This document shows, one piece after another, positions 47,061-58,099 of a stretch of 64,000 bases of DNA; the stretch's first letter is position 1, and the number at the start of each line of letters is the position of its first letter. The DNA is from Casuarina equisetifolia (lineage: Eukaryota > Streptophyta > Magnoliopsida > Fagales > Casuarinaceae). The DNA lies in the NCBI GenBank assembly GCA_028551475.1, contig CM052356.1:22409884-22473883 (forward strand). Reading direction: 5' to 3'. A program made the translations under genes and the position numbers. Below the pieces are notes generated by a model. The model did no database searches, was not told the DNA's origin, and worked only from the letters and a program-made list of their open reading frames with translations.

Positions 47061-47079
47061 AATTTTGCAGTCTATGTCA

Positions 47080-47320
47080 ATCACGTGAAAGTTGAAAAGG
47101 CCCTACCATCGTGGCTATGGCTGGAAAATCAGGCCTCGCTACAAGCTTACGGACAACAAACTTTAAGATCATACGAAGGACTTGGGAAGGAATGCTGTAC
47201 AAGAACATACACAGAAAGCCTAGACTTCGCCTTCAATCCATATGCCTATAAAAGGGTCAGCGCATCTAAGAGCCTAACACCACATGCGAGCACTAAAGAG
47301 AGTAGAATTGTTATCAGACC
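47080..47320 (+). promoter_or_regulatory. Promoter and leader of WAKL gene 5
   Basis: TATAAAAG at 47247 lies 74 bp before the ATG. The upstream CACGTGAAAGTTGAAAAGG (about 47082) and GGCTGGAAAATCAGGCC blocks correspond to those of genes 2 to 4. CACGTG is also a G-box core, though I cannot tell whether it is used. Confidence 0.65.
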
Positions 47321-50300
47321 ATGGGCTTACTAGGGAAGCTGTCGCATATCACTCTGCTTGGAGTGGTAACTATGGCAATTGCAGTGGTAGCAGCAGCTCA
47401 AGCCTTGCCAAACTGCGACAACAGTTGTGGAAATATTCCTATTCCATACCCGTTTGGCATGGAGAAGGGCTGCTACTTAGACGAGAGTTTTATGGTCAGT
47501 TGTATACGCCAAAAACCAAAGTTAGGTAATATCTCCGTAGAAGGCATCTGGCTTGAGAGTCATGAGTTGCGTGCTTCGCAGACTGCGGCCAGAGACTGTT
47601 ACAAAAAACAGTCGGGTCAACCTGTACGAGAGAAGAACGACAACTCCTCGATCCCTGAAGCTCCTCAGTTCACCATTTCCGGCAAAAAGAATAAGTTTAC
47701 CGTTCTTGGCTGTGACACTTTTGGATTCCTTGACGGGTTCCACCAAGGAAAACAATACCAGATCGGGTGCTCAACTAGATGCCCTAGCCTTAGCAATGTG
47801 GTCAACGGGTCTTGCTCTGGCGTTGGGTGTTGCCAGGTAGATATTCCGGACGGCTGGACAAATGTCTCGGTGTCTGTTAACAGCTTCGATAGTCACTCTC
47901 AAGTATTAGAATTCAATCCCTGTGGGTATGCCTTTGCTGTCAACAAAGACAAGTTCAACTTTTCCATCAGTTACCTCAATCCACCCGGTGAGACGGTCCC
48001 AGAGTTCCCAGTGTTCCCAGTGGTGCTTCAATGGGCAGTTGGCAACGAGACATGTCAAGCTGCGGAGAACAAAACGACTTATTTATGTCAGGGTAACAGA
48101 ACTTACTGCGAAAACGCCACAGGCGCAAGCGGGTACCGATGCTTGTGCAAGCAGGGTTACCGAGGGAACCCATACCTCCCTGATGGTGGTTGCAAAGGTA
48201 AAAGACGGAGAAATTTTGCTGAGTTTCAACATCAATTCTGACATTTATTTTTCCTTTCGTTCTGGGTACGTATTTTATTATGCATGTGTTGACGGGTCGA
48301 TGTTTTTCACTTGATCTGCAGACATTGACGAATGTATCGAAATTCCGCATATCTGCACCAAAGATGAAAAGTGTCACAACTTCGAAGGTGGTTTTGAATG
48401 TCGTTGTCGCGACCGGTTCAAGAGGAAGAGAAGAAAAGGTCCTCCTGGCTGTGATCCGAGTCCCGGTTTCACGACCGCGATTTCCATTGGTAAGTAGATT
48501 CACGTCTTGTACGTCTAAACTTGGGTGGCCGAAAATTCTGGCATATTAAATTTGCAACCGGTGGTGAAATAACGTACCCGGTTGGTTCAATAGTTGACAG
48601 GATTTCTAATTAAATGCTTATTTATTTTTTCCGTCGGTGGAGTATTTGCGTGGATTATACTTGCATACCTTAATACAATGACATCTTATATCTATTGTCA
48701 TGTTGATATGATTGGGCATAGTACACAAAAAAAGAAAAAAAAAATGCAAAAAGCAGATCAATCATACAAATGGCGGGCCCGAATAGCACAGGACATTGAA
48801 TATTGACCCACGCCAATTGGAAACCGAAAGGTTGCTAATTGAATGATTAATGTTGGCAAGAGACCGCGATGATATCCTAGTTTAAATGACTCTGTTTCTT
48901 TTCTTCTTCTTTTTTCTCCCCTTACCATGTTTTTAAAAAAAATGCAAAAAGCAGATCAATCATACAAATGGTGGGCCCGAATAACACAGAAGGACATTGA
49001 ATATTGACCCACGCCAATTGGAAACCGAAAGGTTGCTAATTGAATGATTAATGGTGGCAAGAGAACGCGATGATATCCTAGTTTAAATGATTCTGTTTCT
49101 TTTTTTTCTTTTTTTTTCTTATCATGTTTGGCAAAGCATTGCAAGCTGCTAGAGATTGAATTTTAATCTATTTACAATGGTGTTAAGTCAAAATGAATAA
49201 CGTTTCAGCCTTTCAACTGCAGTGACTACCGTGAGCTTTGCTGCTACGCTTCGCGTGAGCTTTCGGCTGTACTTGGGACACGAGAAAAGAAATAGACAGA
49301 AGTTCTTTGATCAAAATGGCGGCTCGGATTTAGAAGAGAAACTACAAGGTCAAGCCAAAATGTTTACCGTAGAGGAACTGAAGAAGGCTACCAAAAACTT
49401 TCACAAGAGTGGGATCATCAGACACGGAGGCTTTGGTTCATTTTATAGAGGAAATTTAGCAAATATTGGGGAAGTTGCCATCAAGAAGTCCAAGAAGTCC
49501 AAGGCAGTGAATCAAAGCCCAAAGGAACAATTCATCGAAGAGGTTGTTGCCCTCTCCCATATCAAACATAAAAATATTGTCAAACTCTTGGGCTGTTGTT
49601 TAGAGACAGAAATTCCTTTGATAGTTTATGAATTCATCCCTAATGGTACCCTCTTTGAGTACATACATAATGGTAGCAAACCATCCCCCATAAACGACAT
49701 GGGGAATCCACCCACGGAGGGGCTCAACATAAGGAATCCACCTAAGGAAGTGCTTGACATGGGGGATCCACCTGAGAAAGGGCTTAGCATAGGGGACCCA
49801 CCTAAGAAGGGGCTCAACATAAGGAATCCACCTAAGGAGGGGGATCCACCTAAGGAAGGGTTGGACATAAGGGATCCACTTAAAGAGGGGCTCGACATGG
49901 GGAATCCACCTAAAGAAGGGCTTGAGATGGGGAATCCATATGAGGTAAGGCTCGACATGGGGAATCCACCTGAAGGGGGACTCAACATAAGGGATCCACC
50001 TAAGGAAGGGCTTGAGATGGGGAATCCACCTGAAGAAGGGCTTAACGTGGGGAATCCACCTAAGGAGGGGCTTGACATAGGGAATCCGCTTGAGGAGGGG
50101 CTTGACATAAGGGATCCACTTAAGGAGGGGCTTGAGATGGGGAGTCCACCTAAGGAAGGGCTTGAGATGGGGAATCCACCTGAGGAAGGGCTCAACACAA
50201 GAAATCCACCTAAGGAAGGGCTCGACATGGGGAATCCACTTAAGGGGGGGCTCAACATAATGGATCAACCTAAGGAAGGGCTTGAGATGGGGAATCCACC

Positions 50301-51177
50301 TAAAGAAAGGCTCAACATGAGGAATCCACCTAAGGAAGGGCTTGACATAGGGAATCCACTTGAGGAGGGGTTCAACATAGAGAATCCACTTGAGGAGGGG
50401 CTTGACATGGGGAATCCACCTGAGGCTGAGGAGGGGTTCAACATGGACAATCCACCTAAGGAGGGGCTCGACAATGAGAATCAACCTGAGGTGGGGCTTT
50501 GGAAAACCCGTGTCAAGATAGCTGCGGAAGTGGCAAAGGCATTACATAAGCTCCACTCAGCAACTCCGAAACCTTTAATCCATAGAAATGTCAAATCTAC
50601 AAATATATTGCTCGATGAGAATATTACTACAAAAGTTATCACTGCAAAAGTGTCTGACTTTGGAATTTCAGGATTGTTTTCCCAAGACCAAAAGGAATTA
50701 GTACAAGAAACTCTTGGATACTTAGATCCTGAATATCTACAAACCAACCAATTGACGGAGAAAAGTGATGTTTATAGCTTTGGGGTGGTTCTCGTAGAGA
50801 TACTAACTGGAAAGGAGGCATTTTCAAAGGATAGCTCTGAGGATAAAAGTCTAGCAGGGTACTTTCTTTTTCATAAGGAACAAAATCAACTATTTAATGT
50901 TCTTGATAAAGGTATAGTTGAAGAAGGAAATGAGGAGCAAATCAAGATAGTTGTTGAACTTGCAGAGGGTTGTTTAAAATTGAAAGGCAATGAGAGGCCT
51001 AGGATGGAGCATGTGGCAATGGAATTAGAAAGTATAAGAAAGACAAACATAGATCCTTTGGATGATCCTCAATCAATTGAGCCAGAGCCTGAAGAATTAA
51101 TTGAGCCAGAGCCTAAAGAATCAATTGAGCCAGAGCTTGAACAACCAGAGATAGATGAAACAAACGAAAATGAATGA
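47321..51177 (+). CDS. WAKL gene 5: receptor pseudokinase with 27-unit repeat
   Basis: Exons 47321-48197, 48322-48489 and 49223-51177 join in frame to 999 residues with phase-1 introns. Exon 1 encodes a signal peptide and GUB_WAK domain (CGNIPIPYPFGMEKGCYL). Exon 2 encodes an EGF-like domain (DIDECIEIPHIC). Exon 3 encodes a weak membrane segment and the kinase: glycine loop RHGGFGSF, ATP lysine about K436, then after GSKPSPIN an array of 27 near-decapeptides (residues 508-775, 49699-50502). The kinase resumes at GLWKTRVKIA, with HRN at 802-804 instead of HRD, DFG at 827, and GYLDPEY. The catalytic Asp is lost, so activity is doubtful. The tail is rich in Glu and Pro (IEPEPE words). WAKL proteins usually have about 650-750 residues; the array explains the excess. 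Intron 2 contains a 198-bp tandem duplication (48742-49140). Closest relative is gene 3. Confidence 0.9.
48742..49140. repeat. 198-bp tandem duplication in intron 2 of gene 5
   Basis: GCAAAAAGCAGATCAATCAT occurs at 48746 and 48944. Both halves continue through TTGAATATTGACCCACGCC and GATATCCTAGTTTAAATGA. Gene 3's intron has one copy (about 26545-26700). Confidence 0.9.
49699..50502 (+). repeat. Coding minisatellite, 30-bp unit, 27 copies
   Basis: In-frame array inside exon 3 of gene 5. The typical unit encodes MGNPPKEGLD, with M or I at position 1, G or R at 2, P or L at 5, and D, N or E at 10. Twenty-four units have 10 residues, two have 8 and one has 12, so all length changes keep the frame. 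Units 11-14, 16-19 and 20-23 resemble one another as groups, suggesting higher-order expansion of four to five units. The last unit runs into the conserved kinase Trp (775). Confidence 0.93.
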
Positions 51178-52100
51178 TTTCCCAATTATTGTCCTAAATA
51201 ATAAGGAAGAAAACAGAAAAATCTACTACATGAAGGAAGCTGAAATCTATGTACAAATTGGTGTTTTGTAATCTTTGCGTGTTCCCTCCTAGATTTTAGT
51301 ATATATTAGTTGGTATGTTTAGTTTATTTTGCTCTTGCAACCATGATTGCTTTTATTTCGTTGTTTTTGCATGCAACTTGAATTGCTTGTCTTTAAATGG
51401 GTAAATACCTTGATTTCTTTTACTTTTCATATATATTATTAAAATTCCAATACTAAAAAAACCTAATCCATTTAAAGATAAAGTAACTTGTAATTTGCAA
51501 CTTCAAGTAAAACTAAAGAGCTTAAAAAATTAAGTTGGCGCTCCTTCTTTATCTTTTCTTTATTAAATAAAACCTTTAGATGATCTTTTAAAACCTAAAT
51601 TATACTTGAGTAATTCTTTTGGATTAAAAGTTCAAATGCATTTGATACTCTATAGACACGGCCACTATGTGCTTGACTTTTTTGGTTCGATAATATTTTT
51701 AAATTTCCTTTTTTTTTCTTTTAGTGTGATGTTTATTTCACAATTTTAAATATTAATTTGCTTCATATAGTATTTAACGTATAATTCTAACTATCAGTAT
51801 AAATATTATTTTGACAAATATTCGCTAATAGTTGCTTAAGAAAATGATATACTTTTCAATCAAACAAATGTCTATCATCTACTACCTTTTTGGCCATGGA
51901 CCCATGTGGGGCTGATGCCTAATTTCCATTACTAAGTCAGCTATTTAGGTCAATCTTTTTGGCCTCTATGAGGTACTTTTCACTATTAAATTGTTGACAT
52001 TACAATTACATCATCTCAATGTATCGTTTTCTTTCATTAAGAGAAAACAAAAATATTATCGTCATTTGTTTAAATAGTTATTTATTCTACTTTTGCTAGC
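51178..52100. other. 3' flank of gene 5
   Basis: Matches 28023-28950 behind gene 3 along its length (for example CTTGAATTGCTTGTCTTTAAA at about 51379). No gene is seen. The homology ends close to 52100. Confidence 0.7.
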
Positions 52101-54650
52101 CTTCCATATGAGGTCTTTCTTTAACTTTGTTCTAGGTCAAGCAAAAAACTACACTTACAATTAATTAAAGCCATATAGTGTAGGCAAAACACATTGGCGC
52201 AAGCTTGGCCCCATAGAAAATTTGTCTTCTAAGGGGAGCAATATGCTTGTCTCAAACCTAGATAGTTAATTGGAATAAGAACAAATGAAGGTTAAGAGAT
52301 TTGTAGAATTTCCTTCTAGTTTCTTCTAGTTTGGTTGTTCTTAAGAACAACGTAAGTCGTTATAATCCATGTTGACCAAAGTAGTCAAGGAGCAACTCAG
52401 TCCACAAGGGTCAAATGAACTAGCTCGTGAGACACACGACCAAGCTAATAAGGCTAGTAGATTATCACATCTTCCAACCAATCATGCAATGACAACTCTG
52501 ATGTCTTGGCATTATGCACAGTTGACTGACATTCTTACCCTTGTGACGTCAACTCACTTTCACGTTACATACCCAGATTAAGGATTTCAAAGATGAGAGA
52601 AGATCAAGCTTCTTACTAGTGTTTAAAAGAGCCTTCAAGATATCAGAGCATCATGGGTAGTCTTATTGATTTGTCTTATCCCCTTTAGTGACATATATTG
52701 TTTCTTTCTTCTATGTATAAAATGGGTCCTCATGTCTATTAGAAATATGTAAAAATTAGTGGGCAAATGTGTCATTTTGCCTCCTAAGACATATTTGGAA
52801 TTAGTAGGTGAAGTTAAAGCAAACAAGAAAATTAATAATTATATCTACGTTATGGGTGATTTAGTAGCTACATCTTATTTTACGTATATCTTAAATATAT
52901 CCTAGATGTTATTCTCCTCCAAAATTAGTTTTAAAAGAAAATATCATGGAAAAAATTGGAAAAGGTTTACATCGCATTTGGATATGGAGAATTGGTGTGC
53001 TAAGTTCAAGCTCAAGCCCAATCGAATGGCTTGAAGCGAGGTGAGCACAAAGTTGATTCGGGTGGAGTTTGTGCAGATCCAAGATCAAGTGGAACAAATG
53101 TAATAGATGGTTTGGATCAAGCCCATGAGTTGACCTTGTGATGCGCATGACATACATCCATGGCACCTACAGTAGACTAGAAACTTGAAGATTTGATCTA
53201 ATTTACCCCATGTCGTGACGATGTAGAGGTTATGGGTTGATCTATGGTGGATTTTGATTCAAAGCCAGGTGAAAGGACAATAAACAATGGTGACAATTGA
53301 TTGGAAAGGTAAGGTCAAAAGGGTTAAGTAGAGAACTTTCTAGTAAAGGCAAATATTTGACTATCAACAATAGATTGATGAAAATGATAGTTACATATGG
53401 TAAATTGGCTTATCACAAATTAGTTGATGGTGGAAGATCACTAGGATTTACAGTAGAAGACAGTAAAAGACAGTTATATCACAAATCAGGTCAAGCGGAT
53501 CTAATTGCAAAGTAAAGTCCAGTCCATGCATTGTACAATGTGTGTTTTAGACATGTACACAAAATGCATTACAGATGAAAAGCATGTGACCCACACGTTT
53601 ATATAAGGTTGTAGTGGGTAACTTTGATATGTAGGTAGTAGACTTCAACGAGTATAGAAAATGCACCACAAATTTTCTTTTCAAGTAGTTTTGCCAATCT
53701 TGTATGGAATTTCAAGTCTTGTGTAATGGTACTTTGGATCGTAAATCTAAGTCTATTAAGGTCCAAAAATTGATGGATTTTGTTGTTTTTATTTTTTTAC
53801 CTAGTTTCTATATATGTTAAATTTTAGATTAATTTGACATTAAATAGATAGCATAATTTTAGATGGCTTGAAAATCAAGACGACATTGAAGTTTTCCAAT
53901 GTAGCTGATGTGCTAATCATGTATGCAACATATCACCTACTATATAGGGTTATTACACTAATTGTTCAAAAGGAAGAGACTTTTAGGAATTTGTAACAAT
54001 TTATGGGCAAAGGTGTTATTTTGTCCCTAAGACATATTCATAATTAATAGGAGAAATAAGGGCAACCATATAAATTAACTACCAAATCTATGTTTTAGGT
54101 AATGAGTTGTGCATATCTTATTGTAGATATATTTTAAAGGTTATTCTTTATTTGTATTAGTTTAAAAAAGAAAAATCATTGGAAAACCTAGAAAAAGATT
54201 GTGTTGCATTGTGAGTGCAATAGCCATAAGGTTTTCTTTGCATTATAGGTACAAGCCAAAAGAGAGTTTAGTATGTAATTAATGTGGATCACATACTGAT
54301 GAGAGAGCTATTGTGAGTGTTGAGATAACCATGAGTGAGCTTTATGTGTGCATTGGAAAAAGTACTTTGGTATTCTCTTTGAAAACCTTAATAAGAAGAC
54401 AAAGGACTGGTAGCTGTGTAAGTGACAATGGATTTTGAACTACTTAGTCCAAACCATCTTAAATCTTGTGTCTCCTGTGTTTATGGTTTGATCTATATAT
54501 TTATTTGTTTATGTAATGGTCATTTCAACAACATCTCTATAATTGTCTTAAGCCTTTTGATACATATAGTCTAATAATGGTTCAAATCATGTCTTTGTTC
54601 TTGTCAAACTTCTATCTTTCTCAAATTATATCTTTGTATTAGAGTTATTA
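52101..54650. repeat. Probable remains of an LTR retroelement
   Basis: A segment at about 52755-52990 recurs in diverged form at 54001-54230 in the same orientation (shared CTAAGACATATT and TTAGTTTAAAARAGAAAA-like words). This could be the LTR pair of a small, decayed element. I recognise no coding motif between them. 52101-52750 holds nothing I can name. Confidence 0.4.
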
Positions 54651-55654
54651 TCGTTGTGTGAACCACCCACTCACTTGAATGAAAAACTGATCTACCTATT
54701 CTTTAACATTATCAATGCATCCAACTTTGCTACCTTTCAATTAAAGAAGGAAATTATCTTCATTAACTTATCCAAATCAAGTTCCTCATGCAAACCCATT
54801 ATAGAAATCCAACCACTAAAGAAACTTCTTTCTTTTAGAAAGTTTAATCTAGACTTTGACGTTTAGACTTAAAGTAACAACTTGGTGAACCACTAGTAGT
54901 GAAATGTTCATGGTCATTGCATGGCCCTTTTCGCAAGTTATGTCATAGCCTTGGCTAGTTGTGGCTAACCCACCTTTTCAAGCTTGTCTTTTTAGTTTGC
55001 CTCCCACCTCTTGCCCATCATACCCCTTTTGTTTCTCCTACACACTCAAATTTAGTTATTACGACTTGATGCACTAACTTTGGAAACTTTCATCATGTCA
55101 TTAAAACTCAAAGCTTTAACCTTTGTGACTCCTTATGTGAGTCCCTAACAGCTAACAGTTGGTAATGGCATTTGTATTTCTCACCACCCACACAAGTATC
55201 ATTGTATCTTCTTCATTACCTTGAAGCTAAAGCCTTGCTACTAGGAGTGTATTTTCCTGGACTATGCTTATTATTACACAAACTGTTGATGTTATTGTCC
55301 TACCACTTGAAAGCTCTTTATTATAGCAAATGTCATGTTTCATGAGACTTAAATTTTTTTCACACCTTTGCCCTTTAGGCTTCCTCAATCTCCATTCCAC
55401 CATCCCTTATTGTCCTTCCCTTATTGTCTTCTACCATTCCCACTTCCCTTTCTATGCAGCCTATTATAGTTGCCCTACTTACCTTTTCTACAATGCTTGA
55501 CTTATCTTCCCCCCTCCCCCAAACCTTCTCCTCCTCTACTATTCGTTGCCCCACCTTTTTCACATAAGTTTGCCTCAACCCTCTTGCTTATGCTCATCTA
55601 ATGGTTGCTTGCCTTTGATATGGCATTGAGGAGTTAATACCTCCTCTTTATGCT
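54651..55654. other. No gene recognised; probably part of a decayed copia element
   Basis: Only short open frames. Its place directly before a + strand copia reverse transcriptase relic suggests it is the eroded upstream part of that element, but I cannot identify domains. Confidence 0.35.
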
Positions 55655-56170
55655 CGCCTAATTGGTTGTAAGTGGATCTACAATGATAAGTTCCATTCTA
55701 ATGGTTCTCTAGAGTACTACAAGACTCACCTAGTAGCAAAAGACTTCTAACAACAAGCTAATATAGATTTTACTTAGACCTTTAGTACTGTTGTCAAGCA
55801 TATGACTATTTGCACCATATTAACCTACAAATGGCCTATTTTTCAATAAAATGTCTTCAATGCTTTTTCTCTTGGGCATCTTTTAAAAAAGTCCATATGC
55901 TTTAACTCCCTAAATTTGAGGATTGCACTCAACCTCATCATGTTATTACTTTTGGCATTCTATATGTAGGCTTAAGCAAAATTCACAAGCATGGTATCAA
56001 TGGCTAAGTTCCTTCCTCATTGTGCTTGGTTTTTGAATTTCTTGTGCCAACAATTCCTTGTTCGTCATTCACATTGCATAGTTAAGCATTTTCCTTCTAG
56101 TCTACATGGATGATATCATTCTCATCATACCCCCATTCTCAAGCATTCTCTCTATTCTTTGACAAGAGTT
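55655..56170 (+). pseudogene. Copia reverse transcriptase remnant, + strand
   Basis: The translation, interrupted by several stops, follows the copia reverse transcriptase: GCKWIYNDKF, then YKTHLVAKDF, DFT and VVKHMTICTIL, and later the catalytic VYMDDIILI at about 56098-56130. The opposite strand to the element at 485-5909 shows it is a separate insertion. It borders the WAKL tail fragment at 56465. Confidence 0.8.
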
Positions 56171-56464
56171 TGCCATAAAAAACTTAGGCTAGCTCTACTA
56201 CTTTAGCACTAAGGTTCAAGCTACTTCTAAAGGTCATTTTTCTTTATTAAGCCAAGCTTACTCATGAGATCCCCACTAGGCCACGATGATTAATGCTTGG
56301 GCTATCTTAAATCCCACCACTACTAGTTAGTAAAGTGCACAACCCCACCCATTCCCCCCCCCCCCCCTAAAAAAAAAATGGCTATGGATTTCCATATGGG
56401 GCTTATATGACTGTCACGACATAATTACATGGATCGTCACTATCACAAATGCTATTATCTCAGC

Positions 56465-56716
56465 TTTTAATGTGTAAAGGGAGAATATACGTCAAGTATG
56501 AAGGAAATGGCAATGGAGTTGAAGGGATTCATAGTCATGGAAAAGCATCAATGGGGGAAAGCTGATCTTCATACGGAAGGGACCGAGTAATTGCCTAGTG
56601 GCCCTACAAAATCTTTCAGAATTGATGTTGGCATTAGCAATTCCTCCACCGCTACCACTTCTGTGTACGATAGCATAAGAAAGCATGTAGAGGTACCAGT
56701 GAATGATGGAAGATAG
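56465..56716 (+). pseudogene. Tail of a WAKL gene of the gene-1 type
   Basis: The + strand translation matches the C-terminus of gene 1: MKEMAMELKGF, then VMEKHQWGKADLHTEGTE, a stop where gene 1 has Tyr (EYLLGGP), then SGPTKSF and a final VYDSIRKHV...VNDGR ending in a stop at the same place as gene 1. Everything upstream is lost to the copia remnant and a poly-C/poly-A stretch (about 56355-56380). The downstream flank also matches gene 1's flank. Confidence 0.9.
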
Positions 56717-57560
56717 ATGGGAAGTCCATGGTTACATATCCACATCCATTGTTGAATTAAATTATTGTTGTATCTCTTGTTTAGCTAAAGGAAGTTTGTT
56801 TCTTGATGAAAGGAATGTACTATTGGAGTATGCTTATTATTTTTCATAAATGTTGTTAACAAACACAAAGGGAAAATAGCATAGTATAGGTGTCGTATTC
56901 TGGTTTTCAAACTCACCCAATCATCACATGTTGTGTGTTCCTCGAAATGGACTTGAGTATAGAATATTGTCGGAGACATTATTACACTGCCAGAAGAAAA
57001 TTGATATGGGACACGCAATCTACCACAGCCGCACCAAAAAGAAAAGAAAAAGGGCAAAAATGAAGAATTGTGAAAGTAGATTTTGTTTATGCGAAGCCAG
57101 TGCTTCACAGGATGCAGCGAATATCAACTCAAATAGATCAACTTACCATGAACATCAATCCATCAAACTGTAATCAGTGTTATTTACTTCTTTTCTTATT
57201 TTTCAGGAAAATACAGATTCTAAGAAACATTTCATTGACAAATAAAAATGACTATCACGACGGAAAGTGATTATCAGTGTCATTGCTAGCAATGCAGCTC
57301 TGAAAATGTAAAGGTATATCAGTCAAATTATGGCTGTCATCCTCTCCATGCTGAAGTTCTCTTCTGTCAACTTGTTGGGCTCATGATGAATGCAACTATC
57401 TTTGCAACAGACTACAAGTGAAGCAACTACAAGACTACGAGTCTGCTCATAAGCAAATCAGATTGGTATAAGCAACTACAAAAACTAGTTTGCAAAACTC
57501 TGCATGCTGTCTTCTCATTGGTGGAATTCTAAAATTACATTTCTTACAGCTATTGAGAAG
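56717..57560. other. Flank homologous to that of WAKL gene 1
   Basis: 56860-57080 matches 13960-14180 and 57270-57460 matches the start of the dispersed repeat near 14390-14530 (GCTCATGATGAATGCAACT). No gene is seen. This marks the right limit of the WAKL array. Confidence 0.6.
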
Positions 57561-57593
57561 CGAAGGATTAGGATCAGAGTTCTGAAGTCCAAA

Positions 57594-57818
57594 CTAGACC
57601 TTTCCATCTGAGGAAGGGAAGTCCCTGTTGGCCTTCCAAGCGGTAGCGGATGATGTGCTCAAAGAACTGGTGCCTTTTGAGGGAGATGAAGAAGGAGAGG
57701 GAAGCTTCTTTGGCAGCATCTGTTTCCAGTAATCCGTGGGGAGTCTTGCTGTATCCGATAGAACTATGAAAGCAAGAAGAGTCAAGAGAAAGCATTTGTG
57801 CCTCCAAGAACCTAACAT
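57594..57818 (-). CDS. Small secreted peptide precursor
   Basis: An intronless frame of 74 codons. I start it at the ATG at 57816-57818 because a clear signal peptide follows directly (MLGSWRHKCFLLTLLAFIVL, cleavage probably after SDTA, about residue 24). The frame extends 26 codons further up to 57896, but that part has no signal-like character. The mature part is short, basic and rich in Ser and Pro, with the segment MLPKKLPSPSSSPSKGTSS at about 34-52 and a C-terminus SSDGKV. The Pro-Ser core can be laid over the IDA-like/PIP peptide core (PxPPSxPSxxxN), which would make it a plant signalling peptide, but the match is loose and no Arg-His-Asn end is present. No relation to the WAKL genes is implied. 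Function is inferred, not shown. Confidence 0.65.
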   Translation of the reverse strand: MLGSWRHKCFLLTLLAFIVLSDTARLPTDYWKQMLPKKLPSPSSSPSKGTSSLSTSSATAWKANRDFPSSDGKV

Positions 57819-58010
57819 CTTGATTACTCGGGAAATGCTCAGAGCTCTTCGCAAACTCTCCAAGCTTGCAGCTTTAGAGAGTGTAGCAGGAGACATGTTG
57901 AGTAATGTATGGAGATTGCCAACGTGTTTGTTTGAGGAAAGATGACTAAATGGCAGACAATGGGGTATTTGATAATGCTAATCTTTTGAGCAGCTCATGT
58001 TGTTGCCCCC

Positions 58011-58022
58011 ATTATATAATAT
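58011..58022 (-). promoter_or_regulatory. Possible TATA box of the peptide gene
   Basis: On the - strand ATTATATAATGG lies about 195 bp upstream of the chosen ATG. It is the best TATA-like match in the upstream 300 bp. Weak evidence only. Confidence 0.4.
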
Positions 58023-58099
58023 TGAAACACAAAACTTCAGTGAGAGGGTGAGGAAGTCGAGGGATTTTATATTCCGTACTCCCAAAGAGGTTGAGTGCT

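Noticed and set aside
49600-50484. Long antisense open frames (294 and 210 codons) across the gene 5 repeat
   Set aside because: A 30-bp repeat unit without stops in a given frame stays open in that frame for the whole array. They mirror the array, have no start context or homology, and end with it.
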